A DNA stretch of 64,000 nt from an uncultured Bryobacteraceae bacterium (GCA_938003835.1 CALKXJ010000008.1:372001-436000); one strand, 5' to 3'. Shown: positions 38,165 to 47,058, counted from the first letter of the stretch. Translations and numbers: made by a program. The notes: a model not told the origin generated them from the letters alone.

Positions 38165-41100
38165 ATGATCCTGCGAGGAGTTCTCACCCTGATCCTGCTA
38201 GCGGCCCTCCCAGGCGCCGCGCAGGAGTTTCGCGCCACGCTTCAGGGCAGCGTCGTGGATCCGTCTCAGGCGGGCATTCCCGGCGCCACGGTGATCCTGC
38301 GGAATGTCGAGACCGGCATCGAGCGCACGGTGCCTACCGACGAGACCGGCCATTACATCTTTCAATACGTCATGCCGGGCCGCTATAACCTTACCGTACA
38401 GGCGCCCGGCTTCAAGACGACGGTTCGCAGCGGCATTGTCCTCAGCCTCAACGACAACATCCGCCTCGATGTCGAGTTGCCGCTCGGCGAAACCAGCGAA
38501 ACCATTTCCGTCGTCGCCGAGGTGGCGGTGGTGCAGCCGCAGACTTCTTCGCTCGGCTCCGTGGTGAACCGCCAGATCATCGAAACGCTTCCGCTCAAAG
38601 GCCACAGCAGCCTCTTCATGTTCAACCTGGTGACCGGGGTGGTCAATAACCGGTACTGGGAGGATGCCCGGCCGAGCGACACCGGAACCAACGTGCTGTT
38701 CACTGCCAACGGCTCGCCGGTGGCCACCGGCGACGTCGCCGTCGACGGCGCCGCCAACATGGTGAACGTCGGCCGCGGCCTGAACCTCTCGGCCTGGGTG
38801 CCGAGCACTGAGTCCGTGGCCGAGTTCAAGCTCCAGATGGGCACCCTGCCCGCCGAGTACGGCCGCTCCGGCGGCGCTTTCACCAACATCGTCATCAAGA
38901 GCGGCACCAACGAGCTGCACGGCTCCATGTACGAGTACTTCCGCAACTCGGCGCTCGACGCCAACCAGTTCTTCCCCCGCGGCCGCGGCCAGAAGCTCAC
39001 TCCATACGGCATCAACGTCTTTGGCTTCAGCCTGGGCGGGCCCGTCTACTTCCCCAAGCTCTACAACGGCAAGAACCGGACCTTCTTCTTCTTGAACTAC
39101 GAGGGCGGCCGGGAAGGCAACGGCCAGAGCACGACCACCAACGTGCCCACCGCGAAGATGCGGCGCGGGGATTTCTCCGAAGTGTCGGCTCGCATCTACG
39201 ATCCGTTCTCGGTTCGGATGGTGGACGGCGCCCCCATCCGCCAGCCCTATCCCAACAACATCATCCCGGACTCGCTCCAGGACCCGGTGGCCCGCAACAT
39301 GATGAAGTACTGGCCGGAGCCTAACAACCCCAACGTCAACCCCGCCACCCCCTGGGTGCAGAACTTCGTGCAGGGCAGCAAGTGGCCGCACACGCGCGAC
39401 GGCGGCGTCCTCAAGGTCGATCACCAGCTCACGGCCAAGCATCAAACCTACTTGCGCTTCAACAAAGGCGACGCCTTCTTCAACTTCAACTATGACTTCG
39501 ACGGGATCGCCACGCCGGGCCGCAACGTCGTCAACCGGCCCAACAGCGGCCTCACGTTGAGCGACACCTATCTGGTCAGCCCCCGCACGGTGCTCGACAC
39601 GCGCCTGGCCTACACCTTCGGTAAGGAGCAGCAGCGGCCTTACTCTTACGGCTTCGATCTGGCCTCGCTCGGCTATTCGCCCTCGTTCGTTCGCATGGTG
39701 CAGGCCGCAGCCTTCCCCACCGTGCGCATCACGGGCATCCAGGGTCTGGCAGGCAGCGGCTACCGGGAGCAGCCGGGCTACACCTACTCGCTCCAGTCGA
39801 GCCTCTCGACCCAACGCGATCGCCATCTCTGGAAGACGGGCGGCGAGATCCGGCTGGTCCGCGGCAACTTCTTCAACAACTCGAACCCCTCCGGCAGCTT
39901 CTCGTTCGGCGTGGCGCAGACGGGCGGCCCGCGCGCCGATACGCCCTCCTCGGGCACCGGCTTCGGCCTGGCGTCTTTCCTGGCGGGTTACGGCACCGGG
40001 TCGATCGACTTCTCCAACGGCGTCTCGATCCAGAATGTTTACTACGCCCTTTATACCCAGGACGACTTCCGCATCACGCGCAAGCTCACCCTGAACCTGG
40101 GGATCCGCTACGAGTACGAGTCGCCGGCCACCGAGCGTTACAACCGCACCACGCGCGGCTTCGCTTACAACACGCCCAGCCCCTTGCAGGTGCCCGGACT
40201 CACGCTGCGAGGCGGCCTGCTCTATGCCGGCGTAGACAACAATCCCCGGGGCATCTACAATCCCGACCGGAACAACTTCGCCCCGCGCTTCGGCTTTGCC
40301 TACAGCCTCAACAACAAGACGGTGTTCCGGGGCGGCTACGCGCTGTTCTACATCTTTCCGGTGGGCCGCGTCTATCCGGTCGGCTACAGCGTCTCCACTC
40401 CGTGGGTGAGTACGCAGGACGGCATCACGCCCTACCGCCTGTTCCGCGATCCGTTTCCGGAAGGCCACCTGCCGATCGTCGGCAACTCGCAGCGGCTGAT
40501 GACGCTGGTCGGCCAGTCGATCTCCTTCGTCGAGCCGGCCGATCGCATCGCGATGTTCCACAACTGGCAGTTCAACATCCAGAGGGAAGTCGCGCCGCTG
40601 ACGCTGTTCGAAATCGCCTACGTCGGCAGCCGCGGCATCAAGATCGCCGCCCTCGGCAGCGACTTTACCGGCGCCATCAACGAGAACGTCAACCAGTTCC
40701 ACCCGCAGTACCTGGCGATGGGGACCGAGCTGCTGCGCGCCGTGCCGAATCCTTTCTTCGGCATCCTCAGCGGCGCTCTCGGCGGCCGGACCGTGCAGCA
40801 GGCCCAGCTCCTGCGGCCGTTCCCGCAGTTCACCGGCGTGACGCGGCTCGGGCCGGCCTTCCTGAACACCGTCTATCACTCGGCTCAGATGCGCCTGGAG
40901 AAGCGGCTCTCCCACGGCGTGACCGCGCTCATCTCCTACACCCTTGCCAAGAACATCGGCGACATGAGCAATGCGCAGAACGCTTACAACCGCCGGGCCG
41001 AGCGCGCCCTAACGGACCTGGACGTGCCGCAGCGGCTGACGATCACCGCGGCCTGGGAGATCCCGGTCGGCAGGAACCGGCGGTATCTCTCCGGCATCTC

Positions 41101-41575
41101 CCGCGCTGCTGATCTGGCCATCGGCGGCTGGACCCTGTCGACCTTCAACACCTTCCAGAAAGGCTTCCCGCTCGCCTTCGGCCTGGCGCGTGCGGCCGCC
41201 GGCTCCGGCGGCAATCGTCCCAACGCCGCCGGCGACCCCAGGGAAGGAATCAGCGGGCCGATCGTCCAGCGCCTAAACCGCTACTTCAACACGAATGCCT
41301 TCTCGCAACCGCCGGACTTCACCTTCGGGAATCTGAGCCCGCGCATCGGCACCGTACGCTCGCCTGGCATGAACAACCTCAATCTCACCCTGTCGAAGAC
41401 CTTCGCCCTCACTGAGCGGTGGAAGCTCGACTTTCGCGCCTCCTCGTTCAACCTGCTCAACCACCCGGTCTTTTCCGCGCCCAACACCACCTTCGGTGAC
41501 GCCAGCTTCGGCCGCATCTTCAACCAGGCGAACCTGAGCCGGCAGACCGAGTTCGCCCTGAAGATCTTCTTCTAG
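38165..41575 (+). CDS. Oar-like TonB-dependent receptor with carboxypeptidase-regulatory domain
   Basis: An 1136-aa outer-membrane protein, third of the type in this window. Signal peptide (MILRGVLTLILLAALPGAAQ), regulatory domain (TLQGSVVDPSQAGIPGATV), plug region (VAEFKLQMGTLPAEYGRSGG; SGTNELHGSMYEYF), and barrel strands to the terminal FALKIFF. GGAGGAGG stands 8 bp before the ATG. No hydrolase or isomerase follows: the next genes are convergent. Its substrate is thus less clear than for the two receptors in the pectin cluster. Confidence 0.9.
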   Translation: MILRGVLTLILLAALPGAAQEFRATLQGSVVDPSQAGIPGATVILRNVETGIERTVPTDETGHYIFQYVMPGRYNLTVQAPGFKTTVRSGIVLSLNDNIRLDVELPLGETSETISVVAEVAVVQPQTSSLGSVVNRQIIETLPLKGHSSLFMFNLVTGVVNNRYWEDARPSDTGTNVLFTANGSPVATGDVAVDGAANMVNVGRGLNLSAWVPSTESVAEFKLQMGTLPAEYGRSGGAFTNIVIKSGTNELHGSMYEYFRNSALDANQFFPRGRGQKLTPYGINVFGFSLGGPVYFPKLYNGKNRTFFFLNYEGGREGNGQSTTTNVPTAKMRRGDFSEVSARIYDPFSVRMVDGAPIRQPYPNNIIPDSLQDPVARNMMKYWPEPNNPNVNPATPWVQNFVQGSKWPHTRDGGVLKVDHQLTAKHQTYLRFNKGDAFFNFNYDFDGIATPGRNVVNRPNSGLTLSDTYLVSPRTVLDTRLAYTFGKEQQRPYSYGFDLASLGYSPSFVRMVQAAAFPTVRITGIQGLAGSGYREQPGYTYSLQSSLSTQRDRHLWKTGGEIRLVRGNFFNNSNPSGSFSFGVAQTGGPRADTPSSGTGFGLASFLAGYGTGSIDFSNGVSIQNVYYALYTQDDFRITRKLTLNLGIRYEYESPATERYNRTTRGFAYNTPSPLQVPGLTLRGGLLYAGVDNNPRGIYNPDRNNFAPRFGFAYSLNNKTVFRGGYALFYIFPVGRVYPVGYSVSTPWVSTQDGITPYRLFRDPFPEGHLPIVGNSQRLMTLVGQSISFVEPADRIAMFHNWQFNIQREVAPLTLFEIAYVGSRGIKIAALGSDFTGAINENVNQFHPQYLAMGTELLRAVPNPFFGILSGALGGRTVQQAQLLRPFPQFTGVTRLGPAFLNTVYHSAQMRLEKRLSHGVTALISYTLAKNIGDMSNAQNAYNRRAERALTDLDVPQRLTITAAWEIPVGRNRRYLSGISRAADLAIGGWTLSTFNTFQKGFPLAFGLARAAAGSGGNRPNAAGDPREGISGPIVQRLNRYFNTNAFSQPPDFTFGNLSPRIGTVRSPGMNNLNLTLSKTFALTERWKLDFRASSFNLLNHPVFSAPNTTFGDASFGRIFNQANLSRQTEFALKIFF

Positions 41576-41589
41576 TCGGCGAGAATGGT

Positions 41590-41614
41590 GGGGGCAGGAG
41601 AGCGCCCTGCCCCC
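41590..41614 (+). terminator. Probable terminator hairpin between convergent genes
   Basis: GGGGGCAGG and CCTGCCCCC form a 9-bp stem with a 7-base loop, 15 bp after the receptor stop. There is no T run, but the position between convergent genes supports a terminator. Confidence 0.5.
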
Positions 41615-41638
41615 GTGCCATGACTCGCCGCCGAGGCC

Positions 41639-42379
41639 TCAGCGCTCGAAAACGATCTTGCCGCCGACCAGCGTCATGAGCGCCTCGATCTGGGCGATCT
41701 CGTCTTCCGGACAGGTGAGATAGTCCTTGGAGATCACCACCAAATCGGCCAGCTTCCCCGGTTCGATCGAACCTTTCTTGTACTTCCTCTGCATGGTCCG
41801 TAGCGCCCAGAAGCGGTCCTTCTCGCTGAAGGCGCGGCTCCCCCGCAGGGGCGCCAGCAGCCCGGGTGCGCCGAGGATCAAGCCGGTCGGTTCGCCGCGC
41901 TCGTCCCGGACGATCTTGCCGTCGGCGGGCTCGGGCGTCTCGCGCGTGATTCCCAGCTCGGCGAGCAGCGCCGGGTTGAGCACCGAGGCGTAGCTGTTGT
42001 CCGTCATTACCCGCCGGCCGGGCGCCGCCCGGTCGAGCTCATACCGGGTCGGATAACGCCTCTCCTTGAGCCGTGTCGAATAGACCTTCGGCACGAAGAT
42101 CAGCCGGTCAGGTGGCAGGCGCGCAGCCTGAGCGCTGATGTAGGCGAGCACCTCCTCGATGGTGTGCATCACCGGCACGGGGCCGTCGCGTTCGCTCAGA
42201 GCCGCCATCTCCGGGTGGGTGTGGCTTTCGATGATGCCGGGCAAGACGGTCCAACCCTTGAGATCGATCTTGCGGGTGGCCGGCCCGGCGAGCGGGAGAA
42301 CCTCTTGCGTCCTCCCCACCATCGAAAATTGGGGACAGTACACTCTTTCCCCAATTCCACGGGCGAGGGGTGCAGACAC
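41639..42379 (-). pseudogene. Amidohydrolase (YtcJ-like) pseudogene, truncated and internally deleted
   Basis: The residual frame keeps the metal site segment KGWTVLPGIIESHTHPE and runs through FWALRTMQRKY. It then jumps directly to the family C-terminus KGSIEPGKLADLVVIS, so some 200 or more central residues are missing. The N-terminal strand region of the family is also absent. Instead, the frame continues through a 32-bp palindromic repeat (42327-42356), giving VYCPQF. Two independent lesions make it almost certainly non-functional as an amidohydrolase. Related intact proteins are about 550 residues. Confidence 0.75.
42327..42356 (+). repeat. Palindromic repeat copy 1 (direct orientation)
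   Basis: 30 bp with 9-bp arms AATTGGGGA/TCCCCAATT and centre containing AGTACACT. It lies at the 5' end of the amidohydrolase pseudogene, 24 bp from copy 2, which is inverted. Confidence 0.85.
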
Positions 42380-42380
42380 A

Positions 42381-42410
42381 AATTAGGGATTGAGTATACT
42401 GTCCCCAGTT
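42381..42410 (-). repeat. Palindromic repeat copy 2 (inverted orientation)
   Basis: 30 bp, arms diverged (AATTAGGGA/TCCCCAGTT), centre AGTATACT. It contains the TAA stop and the last residues of the gene at 42383-44188. Confidence 0.82.
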
Positions 42411-44188
42411 TTTAAGCCCAGCGCCCGCCGGCCGGCTTCAGTGAGGCGGCTCGAGTTCCACGGCGGATCCCAGATCGGCTCCACCACGACGCGCCGCACG
42501 CCCGGCACCCTGAGCAAGCGGTCGCGCACCGGCTGGCTGTTGCCGCCCGAGCCCCAGGCGTAGTAGCCGAAGCGCGGCCGCCCACGGTGGGGCGTCGTCA
42601 TCAGGACCTGGACCGTGTCTCCCCTGACCCGCAGATCGTAGATCAGCCCGAGATCGACGACACTGGCGTTTGCCGTATAGAGCTGCTCGTCCCGGCAGTC
42701 GGCCAAGGCTTCCCACAGTCGCCGCTTGTCGATGGGAGAGTCGCCCGCCTCGCCGGGGCGCGCCAGTCGCCCGGCGGGTGCTTCCGCACGCAAACCGCGC
42801 GGCAACTCACCGGCCGCCGTAAGCAGTGGGTTCATGAGCTGGTGCCGGATCCGTTCGACGCGCTCCGCGCCGCCGTCCTCGGCAAAGGGCAGCACGAGGT
42901 AGGCGTTCCTCTGCCGCAGCTTCGCGCCGGCGGGCAGAACCGAGTTGTGAAAAAGCGCCCGGCTCCACACCGGGCCGTGCCAGCGGTAGTGGAGCATCGG
43001 CGCACCCGTGTGCTTGAGCCCCTGGACGCCCTCGGCCGCATGCTCGAGGAACAGGCCGATGAACGCGTCGCGGCTCACCCGGTGAAAGAAGCCCACCGCC
43101 CAGAGATTCTCCTGGACCTCTTTCTCCACTGGGCCCACGCGCAGCTTGCCGTCGTCGGTCATCCAGACCGTGTCGGTGAAGGAGTAGCCCGAGAAGACCC
43201 ACTCGTCGTCGCGCAGGTAGCCGATCTCGATCTCCTGAAGCATCTCCATAGTGCCGTGCTTGAAAAAGTAGGGCGCCCCGGCCACGAAACGATATTCCAC
43301 GAAGATGTGCATCCGGCTTGGCGTGAAGACCGGATGGACGGGCGAGTGGGGAAAGCCCCAGCGGCGCACCTTTACGCACACCGGGCCGCGGATGACCTCG
43401 TAATCCGGGCAAGCGGCCCAGTTGGTGACGCGCATCTTCTGGAAATTGTTCGAGGTGACGTAATCGTGCGCCCAGTCGATGCACGGCGGCTCGCCGTGGC
43501 CCTCCCCTCCGGCGAACAGCTCCTGCCCGTGCTCGCGCTTGAGCTTCAGCCGCTCGAGCTGGCCCATCTGCGGCGAGAGCTTCGCCTGGTAGTAATCGTT
43601 CTCGATTTCGAGCGCATAGCCTTCGCCGGTGACTTTGAGGTCGGTGGGATAGTCGGGCAACTCGGCGTCGGGGTTGCCATAGAAGACCAGATACAGCGTC
43701 CGGGCATGCGCCGGGGCATCGGCCAAAAAGGCGAGGCGGCAGACGCGCTCGGCGCCGCGCCTCTGCTCTTCGGAGATCTGGCAGGGGATCTGGCGCAGGA
43801 CGCCGCTTTTGGGCTCGACGCGCGCCAGCCGGACCTCGCGGGCGAGGGAATCGGCCTGGTCGGCGGGAAAGGCCGCCACCAGCTCGACCGGTTCGCCCGC
43901 GCGCTCGAGCGCCACCGTCTCATCGAGGACGAGCACCTTGACCCACCGCCAGGGCTGGGCCCACCGCCGCCAGGGCTCGGGCAGTTGGTTGACGGCGAGG
44001 AAGTCTTGAGCCCGCAAGACAGGTTCGCCCAGGCTCTCTTCTTCCTGCTGGGCAAAGATCGCGGTGTCGCGGATCGAGGCCGCCAGCGCCCGCGCCAGCC
44101 GGAAATCCCGCTTCGCCCAGGCCTGTCCGAGCAGCTCGATCTTTCGCTCGAGACGGTCCGTCCTGTGCCAGTAGTCGGTCTCTTTCAT
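42383..44188 (-). CDS. Unknown protein: beta-sandwich-like domain fused to MIP18/DUF59 domain
   Basis: A 601-aa protein with two parts. The first 480 residues are not recognised. They are rich in aromatic beta-strand segments (EIENDYYQAKLSPQMGQLER; MHIFVEYRFVAGAPYFFKHG) like carbohydrate-active beta-sandwich enzymes, but lack an export signal. Residues about 488-592 match the MIP18/SufT-type DUF59 fold (ASVVDLGLIYDLRV; VPGVRRVVVEPIWDPPW), although the family's Cys motif is absent. The last residues (KTGDSILNP) and stop codon come from repeat copy 2, so the natural C-terminus was altered. It follows imuB by 56 bp. Confidence 0.7.
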   Translation of the reverse strand: MKETDYWHRTDRLERKIELLGQAWAKRDFRLARALAASIRDTAIFAQQEEESLGEPVLRAQDFLAVNQLPEPWRRWAQPWRWVKVLVLDETVALERAGEPVELVAAFPADQADSLAREVRLARVEPKSGVLRQIPCQISEEQRRGAERVCRLAFLADAPAHARTLYLVFYGNPDAELPDYPTDLKVTGEGYALEIENDYYQAKLSPQMGQLERLKLKREHGQELFAGGEGHGEPPCIDWAHDYVTSNNFQKMRVTNWAACPDYEVIRGPVCVKVRRWGFPHSPVHPVFTPSRMHIFVEYRFVAGAPYFFKHGTMEMLQEIEIGYLRDDEWVFSGYSFTDTVWMTDDGKLRVGPVEKEVQENLWAVGFFHRVSRDAFIGLFLEHAAEGVQGLKHTGAPMLHYRWHGPVWSRALFHNSVLPAGAKLRQRNAYLVLPFAEDGGAERVERIRHQLMNPLLTAAGELPRGLRAEAPAGRLARPGEAGDSPIDKRRLWEALADCRDEQLYTANASVVDLGLIYDLRVRGDTVQVLMTTPHRGRPRFGYYAWGSGGNSQPVRDRLLRVPGVRRVVVEPIWDPPWNSSRLTEAGRRALGLKTGDSILNP

Positions 44189-44244
44189 GGTTCGCCTGCT
44201 TCATCGTGACGGAACCAGCGCGGCCTGTCAAACCGGTCGCCGGT

Positions 44245-45510
44245 TCAGTCATACTCGCCCTCGACGAACCAGTCGCCTTTGGCCGGCTCGCGCCACAGTC
44301 GGTAGAGCCCGCCGTCGGTGAGCGCCACGTCCCACTCCTCGCGGGCCCAGGCCGCCTCGGTCCACCAGTCACCCGAGCTGCGCCAGGGGCCGGCCGCCTC
44401 CATGACATGGCCCGTGACCTTGGGCGCCGCCACGTGCACGGGCCTCTCGCCTGAAGTCTTCACCCGGGCCGCCAGCGGCGGGCGGAAGCGCCGGAAGCCC
44501 AGCCGTGGCGCCGCCGGGCTGGCCGGCTCCTCTTGTTCCCGGGGGCTCGCATGGGGGACGTCCTTCATCCGGAAGGCGTCCGGGCGGTGTGTGTCGACGA
44601 GCTCCGCAAAACCGGCATTGCCCTCTCCCACCATGGCCCGAATGCGCGCCAGCGTCACTTGAAGCCGTTCCGGCTCCGGCCCGCCCGGCACGAACAGACC
44701 GGCCTGAAGCCGGCGAGGCGGCGCCGGCTCGAGCGCGAGCGTCACCGCCCGCACCGGCGCGGGCGGCGGGTGCGCTTCCAGGTCGAGTTCCAGAAGCTTG
44801 AGAAGCGGCCTCATGCGATATTGCGCCACCGGCAGCTCGAGCACACGCGTGCATGCGGGCCGGCTCTCAAGCTCCAACTCCACCGTCAGGCGGCGGGTGG
44901 CCATCGAATGGGTTTCCAGGCGCCGGCACAGCTCGCCGAGCAGTTGCCCCAGCACGAACAGTAGCGAGCCGAGATCATGGACCGGCTCCTCCAGCTCCCG
45001 GCGTTCGCGATAGCCGGCGGCCGGAGGCGCCAGCCGCAACGGGCGCCTCAGCCGCCCCCAGGCCAGCTCGTAGATTCGAACTCCCTCCTCCCCGAGCCGC
45101 TCCGCCAGGCCGATCGGAGGCAGCGCGGCGACATCGGCGAGCGTTCGCAGGCCCCAGAGCCGGAAGGTCTGGCGCAACTCCTCGCTCATCGGAACGCCTT
45201 CGAGCGGAATGGCGCCCAGGCAGGCCGCTTCCCGGCCCGGCGGCACCATCGTCACGCCGCGGAAATTCGTCGCCGCCAGCACGGCGCTGTCGGGCGTCGC
45301 AGCGATCGCCAGGTTTGCCGTGAGCCCGCGCTCGGCGCCACGCCGGGCGATCTCGGCGGCGACCTCCTGCGGCGGGCCGATCAGCCGCCCGAGCCCCTCG
45401 ATCGAAAAGACCACCGTGCCCGGCGCGGTGATCTCCACTTCAGGCGAGAACGAATCCGCCAGCTCCACCAGGGCTTCGATGGCTCCCGGCTGGTAGAGAC
45501 AGGCGTACAC
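44245..45510 (-). CDS. imuB: ImuB-like inactive Y-family polymerase
   Basis: A 421-aa Y-family homologue. It begins MYACLYQPGAIEALVELADSFSPEVEITAP, then has VVFSIEGLGRLIGPP and LWGLRTLADVAALPPIGLAERLGEEG (helix-hairpin-helix thumb), a little-finger region and a C-terminal tail ending in VEGEYD. Roughly 60-70 residues found after the first strand in longer ImuB proteins are absent, so polymerase catalysis is not expected. It would act as the beta-clamp adaptor for DnaE2. Start GTG is 1 bp after the imuA TGA, so the genes are coupled. Confidence 0.85.
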   Translation of the reverse strand: MYACLYQPGAIEALVELADSFSPEVEITAPGTVVFSIEGLGRLIGPPQEVAAEIARRGAERGLTANLAIAATPDSAVLAATNFRGVTMVPPGREAACLGAIPLEGVPMSEELRQTFRLWGLRTLADVAALPPIGLAERLGEEGVRIYELAWGRLRRPLRLAPPAAGYRERRELEEPVHDLGSLLFVLGQLLGELCRRLETHSMATRRLTVELELESRPACTRVLELPVAQYRMRPLLKLLELDLEAHPPPAPVRAVTLALEPAPPRRLQAGLFVPGGPEPERLQVTLARIRAMVGEGNAGFAELVDTHRPDAFRMKDVPHASPREQEEPASPAAPRLGFRRFRPPLAARVKTSGERPVHVAAPKVTGHVMEAAGPWRSSGDWWTEAAWAREEWDVALTDGGLYRLWREPAKGDWFVEGEYD

Positions 45511-45511
45511 C

Positions 45512-46153
45512 TCAAGCAGCCTCCGCTTCCCACCGTGCCGCCCGTTCCGGACCGGGTTTTCTCACCACCGCTTCGATGCGCAGGCCGCCGAGCAGCCGGA
45601 AGGGCCGCCAGCCGCTCCAGACGGCGCCGCGTCGGCGGAACTCGATCGAGCAGGCGGCGCAAGAGACGGCCAGCGGCTGCCGGCTCATCAACAGGAAGAC
45701 TGCCGGCGTGCCTTGAACCGCCGTGCGGAAGCGGAACCAGCAAGAGAGTGGGATCCGGTTCAGCTCTCGCGCCGGCGCCTCGCCCAGATCCAGGCACACC
45801 ACCCCGAAACCGCCGCCGTGAACGAGCAGATCAGCCGCCTTCAGCGCGTGCTCGACGTTGCCCCCGCACCGAACCCACACCAGCCGCCCGAGCACGACGC
45901 CCGCCTGCGCCGCCGCCTGCGGATCGAAATGATCTCCGGCATCCGCCAGGGCGGCGTACTCGCCCCGTGTGGTGGCCGCCGCCAGCACGGCATCGCGAAA
46001 GCAAGTTTGCCCCGAGGAGCGTGCACCGGTTATTAGGGTTAGCGCTCCGCGAGGCAGGCCGGGCAGCAGGGGAGAGAGCAGAGCCAGGGGCAGGTAGTCC
46101 TGGCGGTTGGGGGAAGTGATCGAGAGCGCGGCGGCGGAGAGGAGGGCGGCCAT
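45512..46153 (-). CDS. imuA: ImuA-like RecA-fold protein
   Basis: A 213-aa RecA-superfamily protein: LPRGALTLITGARSSGQTCF occupies the place of the Walker A loop but with SSGQT, and FGVVCLDLGEAPAREL is the Walker B-like strand, followed by the VFLLMSRQPLA strand. It is upstream of and coupled to imuB, giving the standard imuA-imuB order of the damage-induced mutagenesis cassette. AAGGAG lies 8 bp before the ATG. The promoter is just ahead at 46183-46211. Confidence 0.8.
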   Translation of the reverse strand: MAALLSAAALSITSPNRQDYLPLALLSPLLPGLPRGALTLITGARSSGQTCFRDAVLAAATTRGEYAALADAGDHFDPQAAAQAGVVLGRLVWVRCGGNVEHALKAADLLVHGGGFGVVCLDLGEAPARELNRIPLSCWFRFRTAVQGTPAVFLLMSRQPLAVSCAACSIEFRRRGAVWSGWRPFRLLGGLRIEAVVRKPGPERAARWEAEAA

Positions 46154-46169
46154 GGTATTTTCTCCTTTT

Positions 46170-46188
46170 GTTCGCCTATACCATTCTC
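46170..46188 (-). promoter_or_regulatory. Candidate SOS-type operator of imuA-imuB
   Basis: On the minus strand the block GAGAATGGTATAGGCGAAC covers the -10 box and the probable transcription start. It matches the block before dnaE2 (55634-55652) at 15 of 19 positions. It contains a GAAT-N9-GAAC direct repeat. LexA is the natural candidate regulator, but no binding is shown. Confidence 0.5.
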
Positions 46189-46211
46189 CCTCATCCGCCC
46201 GCTCCTGTCAA
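46183..46211 (-). promoter_or_regulatory. Promoter of imuA-imuB
   Basis: TTGACA and GAGAAT are spaced 17 bp on the minus strand, inside the 69-bp gap between the methyltransferase stop and imuA. The same boxes and spacing occur before dnaE2. Confidence 0.65.
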
Positions 46212-46222
46212 TGCCCGGCACC

Positions 46223-47044
46223 TTACTTCACCGCCGTGATGACCACCTCGCCGCAGTAACGCTTCAGCTCCGGCCTCCAGGCCAGCAGCCAGGCGTCCGC
46301 CTGCTCCAGTCCGCCCAACAGCCGCCGTACCCACGGCAAGGTAAACCGGCCGCGGAAGAGCCGCTTGGCCATCGCCAGCAGGTTCATCGGAACAATTTCC
46401 ACTTGCCGGAAGTGTCGCCGCAGAAGATCGATCTCGGCATCGGAAAGCACAATCCCCTCCCCCTGTTCGACCGGCTCGCGCTCGAGGCGCGCCCGCCACC
46501 GCCGCGCGGCATTGAGCAGGGGGTTGTTGCCCAATGTCTCGGCCAGCACGAGCTTGCCTCCCGGCCTGATGACACGCACCAGCTCGGCGAACGCCGCCGG
46601 GTATTTCAGCGTGTGGTGGAGCGAGGCGCAGGCGAAAACCAGGTCGAACTCACCGTCGGCAAAACAGCCCAGATCGCTGGCATCGCGGGCCACGCCTCGA
46701 ACGCGATCCGCGACGCCGCTGGCGCGGGCCCGTCGCAGCCCGAGCTCGATGGCGACGGGTGAGAGATCGAGCAAGGTCACGCTCGCGCCCTCGGTGGCCA
46801 GCAGCACGCCCCAATCTCCTGGGCCGCAGCCGTAGTCGAGGACGCTTCGCCCCTCGAGCGGTTCGGCGAGCAGGCTATCCAGGGCCGCGCGATAGAGGCG
46901 CCGCCGCTCGTAGGCCGGCGCCGCCGGGTTATCCATTTGGTCAAGCAGGACGACCCGATTGACAACGAGCTCGTGGTCCGGCCGCGCCAGGTGAGCGGCA
47001 TAGACCCGGTCATAGAACTCGCGCTCAAATTGGGGACAGTACAC
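46223..47044 (-). CDS. Class I SAM-dependent methyltransferase
   Basis: A 273-aa Rossmann methyltransferase: motif I SVLDYGCGPGDWGVLLA (about 70-86), acidic motif VTLLDLSPVAIELGLRRA, motif post-II FDLVFACASLHHTLKYPAAF, and IRPGGKLVLAETLGNNPLL. The only start in frame is a GTG inside palindromic repeat copy 3, so the first residues (MYCPQF) are repeat-encoded and the original N-terminus may have been lost. Substrate is unknown. It precedes imuA on the same strand but is separated from it by the imuA promoter. Confidence 0.82.
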   Translation of the reverse strand: MYCPQFEREFYDRVYAAHLARPDHELVVNRVVLLDQMDNPAAPAYERRRLYRAALDSLLAEPLEGRSVLDYGCGPGDWGVLLATEGASVTLLDLSPVAIELGLRRARASGVADRVRGVARDASDLGCFADGEFDLVFACASLHHTLKYPAAFAELVRVIRPGGKLVLAETLGNNPLLNAARRWRARLEREPVEQGEGIVLSDAEIDLLRRHFRQVEIVPMNLLAMAKRLFRGRFTLPWVRRLLGGLEQADAWLLAWRPELKRYCGEVVITAVK

Positions 47045-47058
47045 TCAATCCCCAATTT
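47027..47058 (+). repeat. Palindromic repeat copy 3 (direct orientation)
   Basis: A 32-bp copy with perfect 10-bp arms AAATTGGGGA/TCCCCAATTT and centre containing AGTACACT. It overlaps the first codons of the methyltransferase, whose GTG start is inside it. Confidence 0.88.
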
